Shown here piece by piece: positions 1 to 8,279 of a DNA stretch of 64,000 nucleotides (position 1 is its first letter; each line of letters opens with the position of its first letter). The stretch comes from Streptomyces sp. CG 926 (GTDB lineage: Bacteria > Actinomycetota > Actinomycetes > Streptomycetales > Streptomycetaceae), in the NCBI RefSeq assembly GCF_003148825.1, contig NZ_QGGZ01000001.1:186001-250000 (forward strand), written 5' to 3'. The notes under the pieces are model-generated. The model was not told the origin of the DNA. It worked only from the letters and a program-made list of their open reading frames with translations, and did not search any database. A program made the position numbers and the translations under genes.

Positions 1-438
1 GCGGACCCGGACGCGCTGATCCGGATCGCCCTCGGGCCGGCCGAACTGTGCCTGGCCGAAGGGCTGGCCGCCCGCGGGGGCACCGACCTGGCCGTCGCGC
101 TCACCGCCCTGTGGTGCGCCAAGGAGGCCGCGGCCAAGGCGGCCGGGGTCGGGCTGGGCGGGCGGCCCCGGGACTGGCGGGTGGCCGGGGACCCGGATTC
201 CGGCGCGCTGCTCGTGACCTCCCCCGACGGGGACCCGTACCCGATCCGCACCACACCGCTCACCACACCACTCACGGCACCACTCACCGCGCCGCTCAGC
301 GCATCCCTCGCCGCACCGCTCGCCGCATCGCCCGCCGACACCGTGCCCGACCACGTCGTCGCCTGGACCGACCACCTCGCGGCGCCCTCCCCCGTACCCG
401 TCCCCCTTCCCCTCACGGAGGCCCGTCATGGCAACTGA
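1..438 (+). CDS. 4'-phosphopantetheinyl transferase, C-terminal part (5' end outside window)
   Basis: The last 145 residues of a phosphopantetheinyl transferase of the Sfp/AcpS superfamily, which loads the phosphopantetheine arm onto carrier proteins. The family motif W-x2-KE-x3-K-x2-G is seen at residues 38-49 of the fragment (WCAKEAAAKAAG) and carries the Mg/CoA-binding Glu. It is followed by a typical GRPRDWRV segment and the terminal VAWTDHL. Between them, residues about 84-112 are a low-complexity TPL/APL repeat that looks like an expansion in a surface loop. The stop overlaps the start of the acyl carrier protein gene, its likely substrate. The start lies left of the window. Family assignment is good; the specific partner is inferred from position. 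Confidence 0.8.
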   Translation, partial: ADPDALIRIALGPAELCLAEGLAARGGTDLAVALTALWCAKEAAAKAAGVGLGGRPRDWRVAGDPDSGALLVTSPDGDPYPIRTTPLTTPLTAPLTAPLSASLAAPLAASPADTVPDHVVAWTDHLAAPSPVPVPLPLTEARHGN

Positions 439-751
439 CATCCTCGCCGAGATCACCGGCATGCTCGTGGAGATCGTCGGCGACGAGTACCTGCTCGCGG
501 AGGAGGTCACGATGAAGACGACCTTCAACGAGGATCTCGCTCTGGAGAGCATCGAGTTCGTCGCCCTCGCCGAACTGCTCCACCATCGCTACGGCGCCGA
601 CGTGGACCTGATGGGCTTCCTCGCCGAGAAGGACATGGACGCCATCCTGGCCATGTCCGTCGGTGAGCTCGTCGGCCACATCGGCCGGATCACCCACACC
701 TCCCTGGCCCGGGCCGCGGCGGGGTCCTCCTCACCCGCGTCGGCCGGCTGA
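428..751 (+). CDS. Stand-alone acyl carrier protein
   Basis: A 107-residue acidic carrier protein. The phosphopantetheine attachment Ser is Ser41 in the motif DLALESIEFVAL, a variant of the canonical DSL. The N-terminal helix, the loop and helices II-III fit the ACP fold, and there is an Ala/Ser-rich tail of about 15 residues. It overlaps the end of the phosphopantetheinyl transferase gene by 11 bp, so the two are probably translationally coupled. It precedes hydrolase, glycosyltransferase and methyltransferase genes, so it likely carries an acyl or polyketide intermediate of the pathway to the left. The substrate cannot be deduced from this window. Confidence 0.88.
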   Translation: MATDILAEITGMLVEIVGDEYLLAEEVTMKTTFNEDLALESIEFVALAELLHHRYGADVDLMGFLAEKDMDAILAMSVGELVGHIGRITHTSLARAAAGSSSPASAG

Positions 752-758
752 GCCGGCC

Positions 759-1619
759 ATGGCCTTCGTCCAGGCGGGCTCCCTACGCTTCCACGTCCAG
801 CGGCTCCCGGCCACCGCCGACGCCGCCGCCCCCGACCGGCCCGTCGTGGTGTTCCTGCACGGGCTGGTCGTCGACAACCTGTCCTCCTTCTACTGCCCCT
901 TGGCCGTGCCGGTGGCCCGGTCCGGCCACGAGGTGGTCCTGTACGACCTGCGCGGCCACGGCCGCACCGAGCGTCCGGGGTCCGGCTACGACAGCCGCAG
1001 CGCCGTACGGGACCTCTTCGCCCTGCTCGGCGCGCTGGACCTCGGGAGCCGACCGGTCCACCTGGTCGGCAACAGCTACGGCGGGACCCTCGCCCTGCAC
1101 GCCGCCCTGGCCCGGCCCGACCTGGTCACCGGGCTCACCCTCCTCGAACCGCCGCTCGGCGGCGCCTGGGTGGAGAACATGGTGGACACCCTGTCGGCGG
1201 CCGCGCTGAGCCTGGAGGACAGCACGGTGCCGACCGAGCTGCTCACCCTGCGGCTGCGCAAGGCCGCCAACCTGACGGCCATCGCCGACGCCCTCCTCAA
1301 CCGCACCACGCTCATCGACGACATCGCGGCCAGCCGTGTCTTCACCGCGGCGGACTTCGCCCGGCTGCGCTGCCCGGTCCTGGTCGTCTGCGGCGAGCAC
1401 TCCGAACTCCTTTCGGGCGGGCGGGAGCTGGCACACCACGCCCCGCACGGTGTGCTGCGGATCCTGCCGGATCTGGGGCACGACGTCCTGAAGGAGAGCA
1501 GCGGTGTCCTGAGGGAGACCGTGCTCGCCCATCTCGACGCGACGGCCGACGCGACGGCCGGTACGCGGGCGGGCGCGGCGACGGCGGCGTCGCCGCGGGT
1601 GGGAGCGCTGGTCCCGTGA
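759..1619 (+). CDS. Alpha/beta hydrolase
   Basis: A 286-residue alpha/beta-hydrolase-fold protein. Visible features are the oxyanion motif FLHG (residues 32-35), the nucleophile elbow GNSYG with Ser106, a late acid region (VVCGEHSELL) and the catalytic His in LPDLGHDVLKE. The start is the ATG 7 bp after the ACP stop. A longer reading from 663 would lie inside the ACP gene and has no hydrolase-like sequence. In this setting it could be a thioesterase-like enzyme releasing or editing an ACP-bound product, but that is inference. Its stop overlaps the GTG of the glycosyltransferase. Confidence 0.85.
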   Translation: MAFVQAGSLRFHVQRLPATADAAAPDRPVVVFLHGLVVDNLSSFYCPLAVPVARSGHEVVLYDLRGHGRTERPGSGYDSRSAVRDLFALLGALDLGSRPVHLVGNSYGGTLALHAALARPDLVTGLTLLEPPLGGAWVENMVDTLSAAALSLEDSTVPTELLTLRLRKAANLTAIADALLNRTTLIDDIAASRVFTAADFARLRCPVLVVCGEHSELLSGGRELAHHAPHGVLRILPDLGHDVLKESSGVLRETVLAHLDATADATAGTRAGAATAASPRVGALVP

Positions 1620-2809
1620 GGGTGCTGTTCACCGTGCCGCCGCTGGCGGGGCACGTCAATCCGACCGTGGCCGTCGGCGCCGAACTGGTCGCCCGGGGAC
1701 ATGAGATCGCCTGGACGGGGCCGCCCTCGGCGCTGGCCCGGCTGCTGCCCGCGCAGGCCCGGATCCTGCCCGCCGGGGAGGAGCTTGGCGCCGGCGGGTA
1801 CGCGGCGCTGCACGAGAGCTGGCGCGACCTGCGCGGGGTGGGCGCGCTGAGGTTCCTGTGGGAGGAGGCGTTGGTGCCGCTGGCCCGGGCGATGGTTCCC
1901 GGGGTCGCCCGGGCCGTCCGTGCCTTCGGGCCGGACGTACTGGTCGCCGACCAGCAGGCACTGGCCGGGCCACTGGTGGCCCGGCGGCTCGGTGTCCCGT
2001 GGGCGACCTCGGCGAGTACCTCGGCCGAGCTGACCCGGCCCTTCGCGGACTTCCCGAAGGTCGGGGAGTGGGTGGCCGGCCAGATCTCCGGGCTGCTCGC
2101 GGAGTTCGGCGCCGGGCGGGACCAGGTGCGGGATCCGGGCAAGGGGCCGGGCTGGGACCCCCGCTTCTCCGAGCGGCTGGTTCTCGTCTTCTCCACTCCC
2201 GAACTCGTGGGCTCGGTGGCCGACTTCCCGCCCCACTACGCCTTCGTGGGACCGGCCTTCGGGGCCCGTCCGGCGGCGCCCGGATTCCCCTGGCAGCGGC
2301 TGGACCCGGCGCGGCGGCGGGTGCTGGTGTCCTTGGGCACCCTCAACCAGGCGGCCGGGGCCCGCTTCTACGGAGCGGTGCTGGGCGCCGCCGAACGGCT
2401 GGCCGAAGACGTCCAGTTCGTCCTGGCCGCGCCCCCTGCCCTGGTGGGGGCCGTACCGGACCATGTCCTGCTCCAGGAGAGCGTCCCGCAACTGGAGCTG
2501 CTGCCCCACCTGGACGCGGTGGTCTGTCACGCGGGCCACAACACCGTCTGCGAGGCCCTCGCACACGGCCTGCCGCTGGTCGTCGCCCCGATCCGCGACG
2601 ACCAGCCGATCGTGGCCCGGCAGGTGACCCTGGCCGGGGCCGGCGTCCGGGTGCGGTTCGGCCGGACCCGGGCCGAGGAACTACGTGACGCGCTCACCGC
2701 CGTGCTGGACGACCCCGGCCCCCGCCGGGCCGCACGGCGGATCCAGGCCTCATTCGCCGCGGCGGGCGGTGCCGCCGCCGCGGCCGACCGGTTGGAGAAA
2801 CTGCTATGA
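1616..2809 (+). CDS. GT1-family glycosyltransferase (macrolide/UGT-like)
   Basis: A 397-residue GT-B glycosyltransferase similar in architecture to macrolide and antibiotic glycosyltransferases. The N-terminal acceptor domain starts with VLFTVPPLAGHVNP. The C-terminal nucleotide-sugar domain contains SLGTL and the donor signature DAVVCHAGHNTVCEALAHG followed by PLVVAPIRDDQ. The GTG start overlaps the previous stop (GTGA) and the stop overlaps the next ATG (ATGA), giving tight translational coupling. It probably decorates the ACP-derived product with a sugar. Donor and acceptor are unknown; no sugar-biosynthesis genes are inside the window. Confidence 0.88.
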   Translation: MRVLFTVPPLAGHVNPTVAVGAELVARGHEIAWTGPPSALARLLPAQARILPAGEELGAGGYAALHESWRDLRGVGALRFLWEEALVPLARAMVPGVARAVRAFGPDVLVADQQALAGPLVARRLGVPWATSASTSAELTRPFADFPKVGEWVAGQISGLLAEFGAGRDQVRDPGKGPGWDPRFSERLVLVFSTPELVGSVADFPPHYAFVGPAFGARPAAPGFPWQRLDPARRRVLVSLGTLNQAAGARFYGAVLGAAERLAEDVQFVLAAPPALVGAVPDHVLLQESVPQLELLPHLDAVVCHAGHNTVCEALAHGLPLVVAPIRDDQPIVARQVTLAGAGVRVRFGRTRAEELRDALTAVLDDPGPRRAARRIQASFAAAGGAAAAADRLEKLL

Positions 2810-4671
2810 CGCCTCCCCCGCTCTCGCGGGTCCCCTGGACCTCCGTCCTGTTACTGGTCGCCCTCGGCGCGGGCACCGTGCGCGCCAGGCGCCGACTGCG
2901 GGCGATCCCGGTGCTGCCGCCGACCCCGCCCGCCGCGGCCGGGGTGTCGCGCGCCGCCGGGTGGCGGCTGCTCACCGCCCGGGGGGTCGAGCCGGATGCG
3001 GCCACCTTCCTGGCCGCCTGCGCGTACGCCGAGGCGGAGGGCCTACGGGTGCTGGACCTGCTGCCCGCGGACCTGCCCGCCGAGCGGGCGCTGGGGCTGC
3101 TGCGCCTGGTAGACCCGGCCCGGTACCGGCAGGACCGGCTCGCCGCGGGCCGCGGGGCCGGATTCGCCGTCCTCGTCACCGAGGAGGTGTTGGCCCGGGC
3201 CGGGGAGGATCCGGCCGGCCCGCGCCCGGAGCCGGCGGAACTGCTGGCGCTGACCCGCCGGTTGAAGGAGTACGCCGCCGACGCCACGGGACTGGCCATC
3301 GCCCCCGGCCTCAGCTGTGGTGGGGTCGGGGAGCCCGGGGGGCCGGCGCGGGCCGCCGAGCTGCGGGCCCAGGGGCTGCCGCCGGGGGCGCTGGCCGCCG
3401 CGCAGCTCGGTGGGCTGGCGCTTCTGGCGGGGGTCGCCGTGCGCCAGGGCCGGTGGGGCGCCGCCGCGGCCGGGCTGTACTGGCTCCAGCCGTCCCTGGT
3501 CCTCGGCGGTCCGCGTTCTCCGCTGCGCCCGGCCGGTCTGGGCCGGGCCACGGCGGCCCGGCCGGTGCGCTCCCTCGGCGCCGGCCTGCGTACGGCCGCG
3601 GCCGCCGGCCGGGACTCCCCCTCGGGCGGTGCGCAGGAGGTCGCACGGGCCGCCGCGTACCGGGCGGACCTGGCCGCGGGCGTCGACCGGTTCCTCGAAC
3701 CGCGCCGCGCGGACTGCCCGTGGTGCGGGTCCGACCGGCTCACCGTCCAGGTCCGGGTACCGGACCTGCTCCAGGGCAAGCCGGGCCGGTTCACGCTGGA
3801 GCGGTGCGGGGAGTGCCGGCACGTCTTCCAGAATCCCCGCCTGAGCCTGGAGGGGCTGGAGTTCTACTACCGGGACTTCTACGACGGGCGCGGCGGCGAG
3901 GGCACCGGCGTCGTCTTCGGCACGCAGGGCGCCGCCTACCGGGGGCGCGCCGAGATGCTCCTCCCGCACGCCGACCCGGCGTCCTGGCTCGACGTCGGCA
4001 CCGGGCACGGCCACTTCTGCAACGCGGCGCGGAGCGTCTGGCCGCGGACCCGGTTCGACGGGCTCGACATGGGCGACGGGGTGCGCGAGGCGGAGCGGCG
4101 CGGCTGGGTGGAGACCGGATACCTGGGCCAGTTCCCGGAGTTCGCCCCGAAGTTGGCGGGCCAGTACGAGGTGGTCAGCATGTACCACTACCTGGAGCAC
4201 ACCCGGGAGCCGCTCGCCGAGCTGGACGCGGCGGCCACCGTCCTCGCCCCCGGTGGATTCCTCGCCATCGAGCTGCCCGACCCCGAGTCGCGGATGGCCC
4301 GGCTCATCGGGCCGTTCTGGCTGCCCTGGTTCCAGCCCCAGCACCAGCATCTGATGCCAGCGGCCAATCTGCGCGAGGCGCTGGCCGACCGGGGGTTCAC
4401 CGTGGTCGCCGAGGAGCACGGCCCGGCCCACCAGGGCAACGACTTCTTCGGCGCGGTCGCCCTCGCGGCGACGCGGCTGTCCCCGGATCCGGACCGGCCG
4501 TGGGGCCCGGGGCCGACGCCGCGCGCCCGGCTGCTCGCCCACGCCGTACGGGTGGTCGCGCTGCCGTGCTTCGCCGCCGCGGTGGCCCTCGACACGGTGC
4601 GCGCGGCGGCGGCCCGGCGTACGGACGGCGGGAACGCGTACCGGATGTTGGCCCGCAAGGACGCCCCGTGA
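2806..4671 (+). CDS. Membrane-anchored zinc-motif / class I SAM methyltransferase
   Basis: A 621-residue protein in three parts. There is an N-terminal hydrophobic segment (about residues 10-22). A poorly recognised region of about 270 residues follows. The C-terminal methyltransferase unit opens with a CPWC...CGEC zinc-ribbon-like pair (first Cys at residue 304), then SAM motif I LDVGTGHGHFC (about 395-405) and the YHYLEHTREPL and LAPGGFLAIELPDP motifs of the Methyltransf_23 type. Codon 16 is TTA, rare in Streptomyces and dependent on the bldA tRNA. The long N-terminal region fused to the methyltransferase is unusual. It is coupled to both neighbours by 4-bp overlaps. Substrate unknown. Confidence 0.75.
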   Translation: MTPPPLSRVPWTSVLLLVALGAGTVRARRRLRAIPVLPPTPPAAAGVSRAAGWRLLTARGVEPDAATFLAACAYAEAEGLRVLDLLPADLPAERALGLLRLVDPARYRQDRLAAGRGAGFAVLVTEEVLARAGEDPAGPRPEPAELLALTRRLKEYAADATGLAIAPGLSCGGVGEPGGPARAAELRAQGLPPGALAAAQLGGLALLAGVAVRQGRWGAAAAGLYWLQPSLVLGGPRSPLRPAGLGRATAARPVRSLGAGLRTAAAAGRDSPSGGAQEVARAAAYRADLAAGVDRFLEPRRADCPWCGSDRLTVQVRVPDLLQGKPGRFTLERCGECRHVFQNPRLSLEGLEFYYRDFYDGRGGEGTGVVFGTQGAAYRGRAEMLLPHADPASWLDVGTGHGHFCNAARSVWPRTRFDGLDMGDGVREAERRGWVETGYLGQFPEFAPKLAGQYEVVSMYHYLEHTREPLAELDAAATVLAPGGFLAIELPDPESRMARLIGPFWLPWFQPQHQHLMPAANLREALADRGFTVVAEEHGPAHQGNDFFGAVALAATRLSPDPDRPWGPGPTPRARLLAHAVRVVALPCFAAAVALDTVRAAAARRTDGGNAYRMLARKDAP

Positions 4672-5663
4672 CGGGCGCGGAACCCGCCGCCCTCGTGGTG
4701 AGGTCCGGGGCCGGCGGTACCACCGGGGCCGGGTCCCCGCCCGCCCCCGGCACCGGGGACCGCGCCGGCGGGGACCTGGCCCGGCGGGCGACGGCCGACC
4801 CGCTGTACCGCCTGGTCGCCTATGCCCTGGAGGCCGCACACGGGCGGCCACCGGCCGCCGTGTGGAGCGCCCCCTACGCCTTCCACCTGGGCTCCCCCGG
4901 GCTGGTCGCGGCGGCCGGTTGGCCCACGGCGGCCGCCGCGGCCCCGCGCACGGACGGGCTGGTGCGGCTCAGCTCCCTCGGTCATCCCGCGGACAGCTGC
5001 GATCTGCCGCTGACCCTGTCGGGGCCGCCGCCCGCCGCCCCCGCCTGGGCGGTCCGGCCGTACGCGGTACTGCGGGCGCTGGCCCGGGCCGGGTACGGCC
5101 TGGGCGGGACCGACCTGCACGTGCAGGGCTCGCTGACGGCGGCGGCCGGGCTGGCCACGGCCGAGCCCGCGGACTGCGCGGTGGCGCTGGCGGTGGCCGA
5201 CGTGCACACGGCGGCGGGTGAGTCGCCGGACCGCGAGCGGCTGGCCCGGCTGTTGGCCGGAGCGCTCCCGGACGGGGACGACGGCCTGCGCCGGGCGGTG
5301 CTCTTCGCCCGGTCCGGCCGGGCCCTGCTGCTGAGCGCGCGGCCCGGGCGGCGCCGGCGCCACGTCGCCTTCGACCCGGCGGCCTCGGGAGCGCGGCTGG
5401 TGCTGGTCGCCGTACGCGGGGAGGCCGCGGACCGACCTCGGGAGCTGGCGCGGGCCGTCGCCTGCGCCCGCCGGGCCGGGGCACTGAGCGCCTGGCCGCC
5501 GGGGCCGGGGCCCGAGCCGGGGCGGAGCGCGCTGGTGCTGCTCCCCGCGTCCCGGACGGCGGCGGTGCGGGCCGCGGTGGCGGAGGACTTCCGCGACCGG
5601 GGGCGGCCCGTACCGCGGTTCCTGAACATCGCCGTGGCCGGTGCGGCCCGGCGCGAGGAATGA
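4668..5663 (+). CDS. Degenerate GHMP-kinase-like (galactokinase-like) protein
   Basis: A 331-residue protein beginning at a GTG that overlaps the methyltransferase stop. Resemblance to the GHMP kinase fold is weak. The segment LHVQGSLTAAAGLATAEPADCAVALAV sits where the P-loop-like glycine/serine motif of galactokinases should be, and the C-terminus RPVPRFLNIAVAGAARRE resembles the end of galactokinases. The canonical GLSSSAA motif and the N-terminal GEHTDY signature are not present, so catalytic activity is doubtful. It could bind a sugar or act as a regulatory or scaffold protein. The operon position is clear; the function is not. Confidence 0.5.
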   Translation: MTGAEPAALVVRSGAGGTTGAGSPPAPGTGDRAGGDLARRATADPLYRLVAYALEAAHGRPPAAVWSAPYAFHLGSPGLVAAAGWPTAAAAAPRTDGLVRLSSLGHPADSCDLPLTLSGPPPAAPAWAVRPYAVLRALARAGYGLGGTDLHVQGSLTAAAGLATAEPADCAVALAVADVHTAAGESPDRERLARLLAGALPDGDDGLRRAVLFARSGRALLLSARPGRRRRHVAFDPAASGARLVLVAVRGEAADRPRELARAVACARRAGALSAWPPGPGPEPGRSALVLLPASRTAAVRAAVAEDFRDRGRPVPRFLNIAVAGAARREE

Positions 5664-5669
5664 CCACGC

Positions 5670-5687
5670 CCCGGGGCCTGCCCCGGG
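5670..5687 (+). terminator. GC hairpin after the biosynthetic operon
   Basis: Perfect 8-bp arms CCCGGGGC and GCCCCGGG with only CT between them (in practice 7 bp with a 4-nt loop). It sits 6 bp after the stop of the GHMP-like gene and 23 bp before the phosphoesterase start. There is no T-tract, as is common for Streptomyces terminators. It could also be a stabilising hairpin in the phosphoesterase leader. Confidence 0.4.
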
Positions 5688-5710
5688 CGACACCGAGGAG
5701 GACGACACCC

Positions 5711-6976
5711 ATGCCCACCCTTCGACCCTCACCGACGGCGCGCGCGAGACGCGGGGCCCGATGGCCGGCGCTCGTGGCCGGGATCGGCGCGCTCGGTCTG
5801 CTGGGCGCCTTCACGGTGGCCAACTCCCAGGCCGCCGTGCCTGGTTCGGCTGCCGCGCCGGCGGCGGCCGCGCTGCCGACGTACGACCACGTGGTGGTCG
5901 TCGTGTACGAGAACAAGCAGTACGGGGAGATCATCGGCAGCGCGAACGCCCCGTACATCAACCAGTTGGCGAACGGCGGCGCGAGCCTGACCGGTATGAA
6001 GGCGCTGACCCACCCCAGCCAGCCGAACTACTTCAACCTCTTCTCCGGCGCCACCCAGGGCATCACCGGCGACGGCTGCTACACCCCGCAGTCGATGACG
6101 GCGCCGAACCTCGGCCAGGAGCTGATCGCGGCCGGCAAGACCTTCGCGACGTACAACGAGGACCTGCCGAGCGAGGGGTCCACGGCCTGCACGAACGGCC
6201 AGTACGCGCAGAAGCACAACCCGTGGTTCGCCTTCAAGAACGTACCGCTGAACACGGGCAAGACCTGGACGCAGTTCCCCCAGAACAACTTCGCGGCGCT
6301 GCCGAACCTCTCCTTCGTGGTCCCCAACCAGTGCAACGACATGCACTCGTGCTCGGTGGGCACGGGTGACACCTGGACCCGGAACAACCTGGACGCCTAC
6401 GCGCAGTGGGCGAAGGCCAACAACAGCCTGCTGGTGCTGACCTGGGACGAGGACAACTACCTGGGCTCGAACCAGATCGCCACCGTCTTCCACGGCGCGA
6501 AGGTCAAGACGGGCAGGTACGCGACGGCTTTCAACCACCACCATCTGCTGCGGACCTTCGAGGACCTCTTCGGGACGGCGACGCACGCGGGCAACGCGGC
6601 GAACGTCGCGCCGATCACCGAGGTCTTCGACACCTCGACGAACCCGACCCCCACTCCCACCCCGACGCCCACGCCGACCCCGACGCCCACGCCCACGCCC
6701 ACGCCGACCGCAGGCGGTCTGCAGCTGGCCAGTCCCGGCCCGCAGACCTGCAAGTTCAACCAGTCCTGCACCATCCAGCTCAGCGCCACCGGCGGCAGAC
6801 CTCCGGTCCGGTACGCGGCCACCGGCCTGCCCTGGGGCCTGACCGTCGACGCCGGCTCCGGCCGGATCAGCGGGAAACCGTGGGGCAGCGGCACGGTCCA
6901 GATCACCGCGACCGCCACCGACTCCACGGGCACCACCGTCACGGCCGCGTTCCCGCTCACCGTCAACTGGTTCTGA
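5711..6976 (+). CDS. Secreted phosphoesterase (acid phosphatase family) with PT linker and Ig-like domain
   Basis: A 421-residue exported protein. The N-terminus is basic followed by a hydrophobic segment (ALVAGIGALGLLGAFTV) with a probable cleavage near the AAVPGSAAA region. The catalytic part starts at YDHVVVVVYENKQYGEII, typical of the PF04185 phosphoesterase/acid phosphatase family, and contains HPSQPNYFNLFSG and TWDEDN metal-site motifs. A Thr-Pro repeat linker (bases about 6643-6711) leads to a C-terminal putative Ig domain with GLPWGLTVDAGSGRISG. The ATG at 5711 is preceded by GAGGAG 8 bp upstream; an earlier ATG at 5660 lacks a site. Likely scavenges phosphate from organic phosphates outside the cell. 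Confidence 0.85.
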   Translation: MPTLRPSPTARARRGARWPALVAGIGALGLLGAFTVANSQAAVPGSAAAPAAAALPTYDHVVVVVYENKQYGEIIGSANAPYINQLANGGASLTGMKALTHPSQPNYFNLFSGATQGITGDGCYTPQSMTAPNLGQELIAAGKTFATYNEDLPSEGSTACTNGQYAQKHNPWFAFKNVPLNTGKTWTQFPQNNFAALPNLSFVVPNQCNDMHSCSVGTGDTWTRNNLDAYAQWAKANNSLLVLTWDEDNYLGSNQIATVFHGAKVKTGRYATAFNHHHLLRTFEDLFGTATHAGNAANVAPITEVFDTSTNPTPTPTPTPTPTPTPTPTPTPTAGGLQLASPGPQTCKFNQSCTIQLSATGGRPPVRYAATGLPWGLTVDAGSGRISGKPWGSGTVQITATATDSTGTTVTAAFPLTVNWF

Positions 6977-6998
6977 CCGGCCGACCCCGGAGGCATCC

Positions 6999-8270
6999 GT
7001 GTACCTGTCGACCAGCCGGGCCTCGGACATCGCCGGGGCCACCCCGGCCCCGAAGGGCCCCCTGCGGGCCGTCCCCGGCACGGTGTTCGCCCTCGGGCTG
7101 GTCAGCCTGGTCACGGACGTCTCCGCGGAGATGGTCACCGCCGTCCTGCCCTTGTACCTGATGGCCGGACTCGGTATGTCCCCGCTCGCGTTCGGCGCCC
7201 TGGACGGTCTGCACCAGGGCGCCACCGCGGTGCTGCGCCTCGCGGGCGGGCGGATCGCCGACCGCACCCGGCGCCACAAGCTCGTCGCGGGCACCGGCTA
7301 CGCGCTGTCCGCCGCCTGCAAGGCGGCCCTGCTCCTCGTCGCCACCCCCTGGTCGGTGGCGGCGGTGCTCGCCGCCGACCGGACCGGCAAGGGCCTGCGC
7401 ACCGCCCCGCGCGATGCGCTGATCTCGTTGTCCGTGCCACCCGGCGAGCAGGGCCGGGCCTTCGGTGTGCACCGCGCGCTGGACACGGCGGGGGCCCTGC
7501 TGGGGCCACTGGCCGCGTTCGGTGTGCTGTGGGTGGCGGTGGACGGGTACGCGGCCGTGTTCACCGTGAGCTGCTGCGTCGCCGTGCTGGGCGTGGTGCT
7601 GCTCGCCCTCTTCGTCCGGGAGGCCCCGGCGCCCGCCCCGACGGCGGGCCCGGCGCCGGTCGGGGCGGCCCGTCCCGCGCCGCCTCCGGTACGGACCCTG
7701 CTGCGCCTGCCCGTCCTGCGCGGGCTCTGTCCGACCGCGGCCGTGCTCGGCCTGTTCACGGTCGGCGACGGCTTCCTCTACCTGCTGCTCCAGCGCCGGC
7801 TGGACCTCTCCGACGCGTACTTCCCGTTGCTGCCCGTCGGTACGGCGGCCGTGTTCCTGGCGGCCGCACTGCCGGTGGGCCGGCTCGCCGACCGGCTGGG
7901 CCGGCGCCGGGTCTTCCTCGGCGGGCACGTACTGCTGCTCGGCGCCTACCTGTTGCTCCTGGTCCCGGTACCGGCCGGGGCGCCGCTGGTCGTCGGTGTG
8001 CTCGCGGCGCTCGGCCTGTTCTACGCGGCCACCGACGGGGTGCTGATGGCCGCCGCGGGGCCGCTGCTGCCCGCCGGGCTGCGCACGACCGGGCTCGCGG
8101 TGCTCCAGACCACCCAGGCATCGGCCCGGTTCGCGGGGTCCCTGCTGTTCGGTTCGGCCTGGACCCTGTGGGGGCCGGGCGCGGCGCTGGGGCCGGCGGC
8201 GACCGGGCTGCTGCTGTCGCTGGTGGCGGTCGCCGTGTTCGGCGGGACCCGGGCGGACCGGCCGTCGTAG
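6999..8270 (+). CDS. MFS transporter
   Basis: A 423-residue major facilitator with about 12 hydrophobic segments. MFS motif A appears twice, as GRIADRTRRHK in the first half and GRLADRLGRRR in the second, consistent with the duplicated six-helix fold. The sequence type resembles drug-efflux MFS proteins. The GTG start is supported by CGGAGG 5 bp upstream. It follows the phosphoesterase by 22 bp. The substrate cannot be read from the sequence; export of a small molecule is the usual role. Its TAG stop codon forms part of the predicted -10 box of the next gene. Confidence 0.85.
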   Translation: MYLSTSRASDIAGATPAPKGPLRAVPGTVFALGLVSLVTDVSAEMVTAVLPLYLMAGLGMSPLAFGALDGLHQGATAVLRLAGGRIADRTRRHKLVAGTGYALSAACKAALLLVATPWSVAAVLAADRTGKGLRTAPRDALISLSVPPGEQGRAFGVHRALDTAGALLGPLAAFGVLWVAVDGYAAVFTVSCCVAVLGVVLLALFVREAPAPAPTAGPAPVGAARPAPPPVRTLLRLPVLRGLCPTAAVLGLFTVGDGFLYLLLQRRLDLSDAYFPLLPVGTAAVFLAAALPVGRLADRLGRRRVFLGGHVLLLGAYLLLLVPVPAGAPLVVGVLAALGLFYAATDGVLMAAAGPLLPAGLRTTGLAVLQTTQASARFAGSLLFGSAWTLWGPGAALGPAATGLLLSLVAVAVFGGTRADRPS

Positions 8271-8273
8271 GGT
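8268..8273 (+). promoter_or_regulatory. Leaderless -10 box (TAGGGT) for the SDR gene
   Basis: TAGGGT fits TANNNT and ends 6 bp before the ATG at 8280, so transcription would start at or next to the start codon. The first three bases are the stop codon of the MFS gene, so the promoter is embedded in the end of its neighbour. Confidence 0.45.
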
Positions 8274-8279
8274 CGGGCC

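Noticed and set aside
2685-4667. Long open frames overlapping the methyltransferase on both strands
   Set aside because: Arg/Gly/Pro/Ala-rich shadow frames produced by GC bias; only the stretch from 4668 has a proper start and kinase-like residues.
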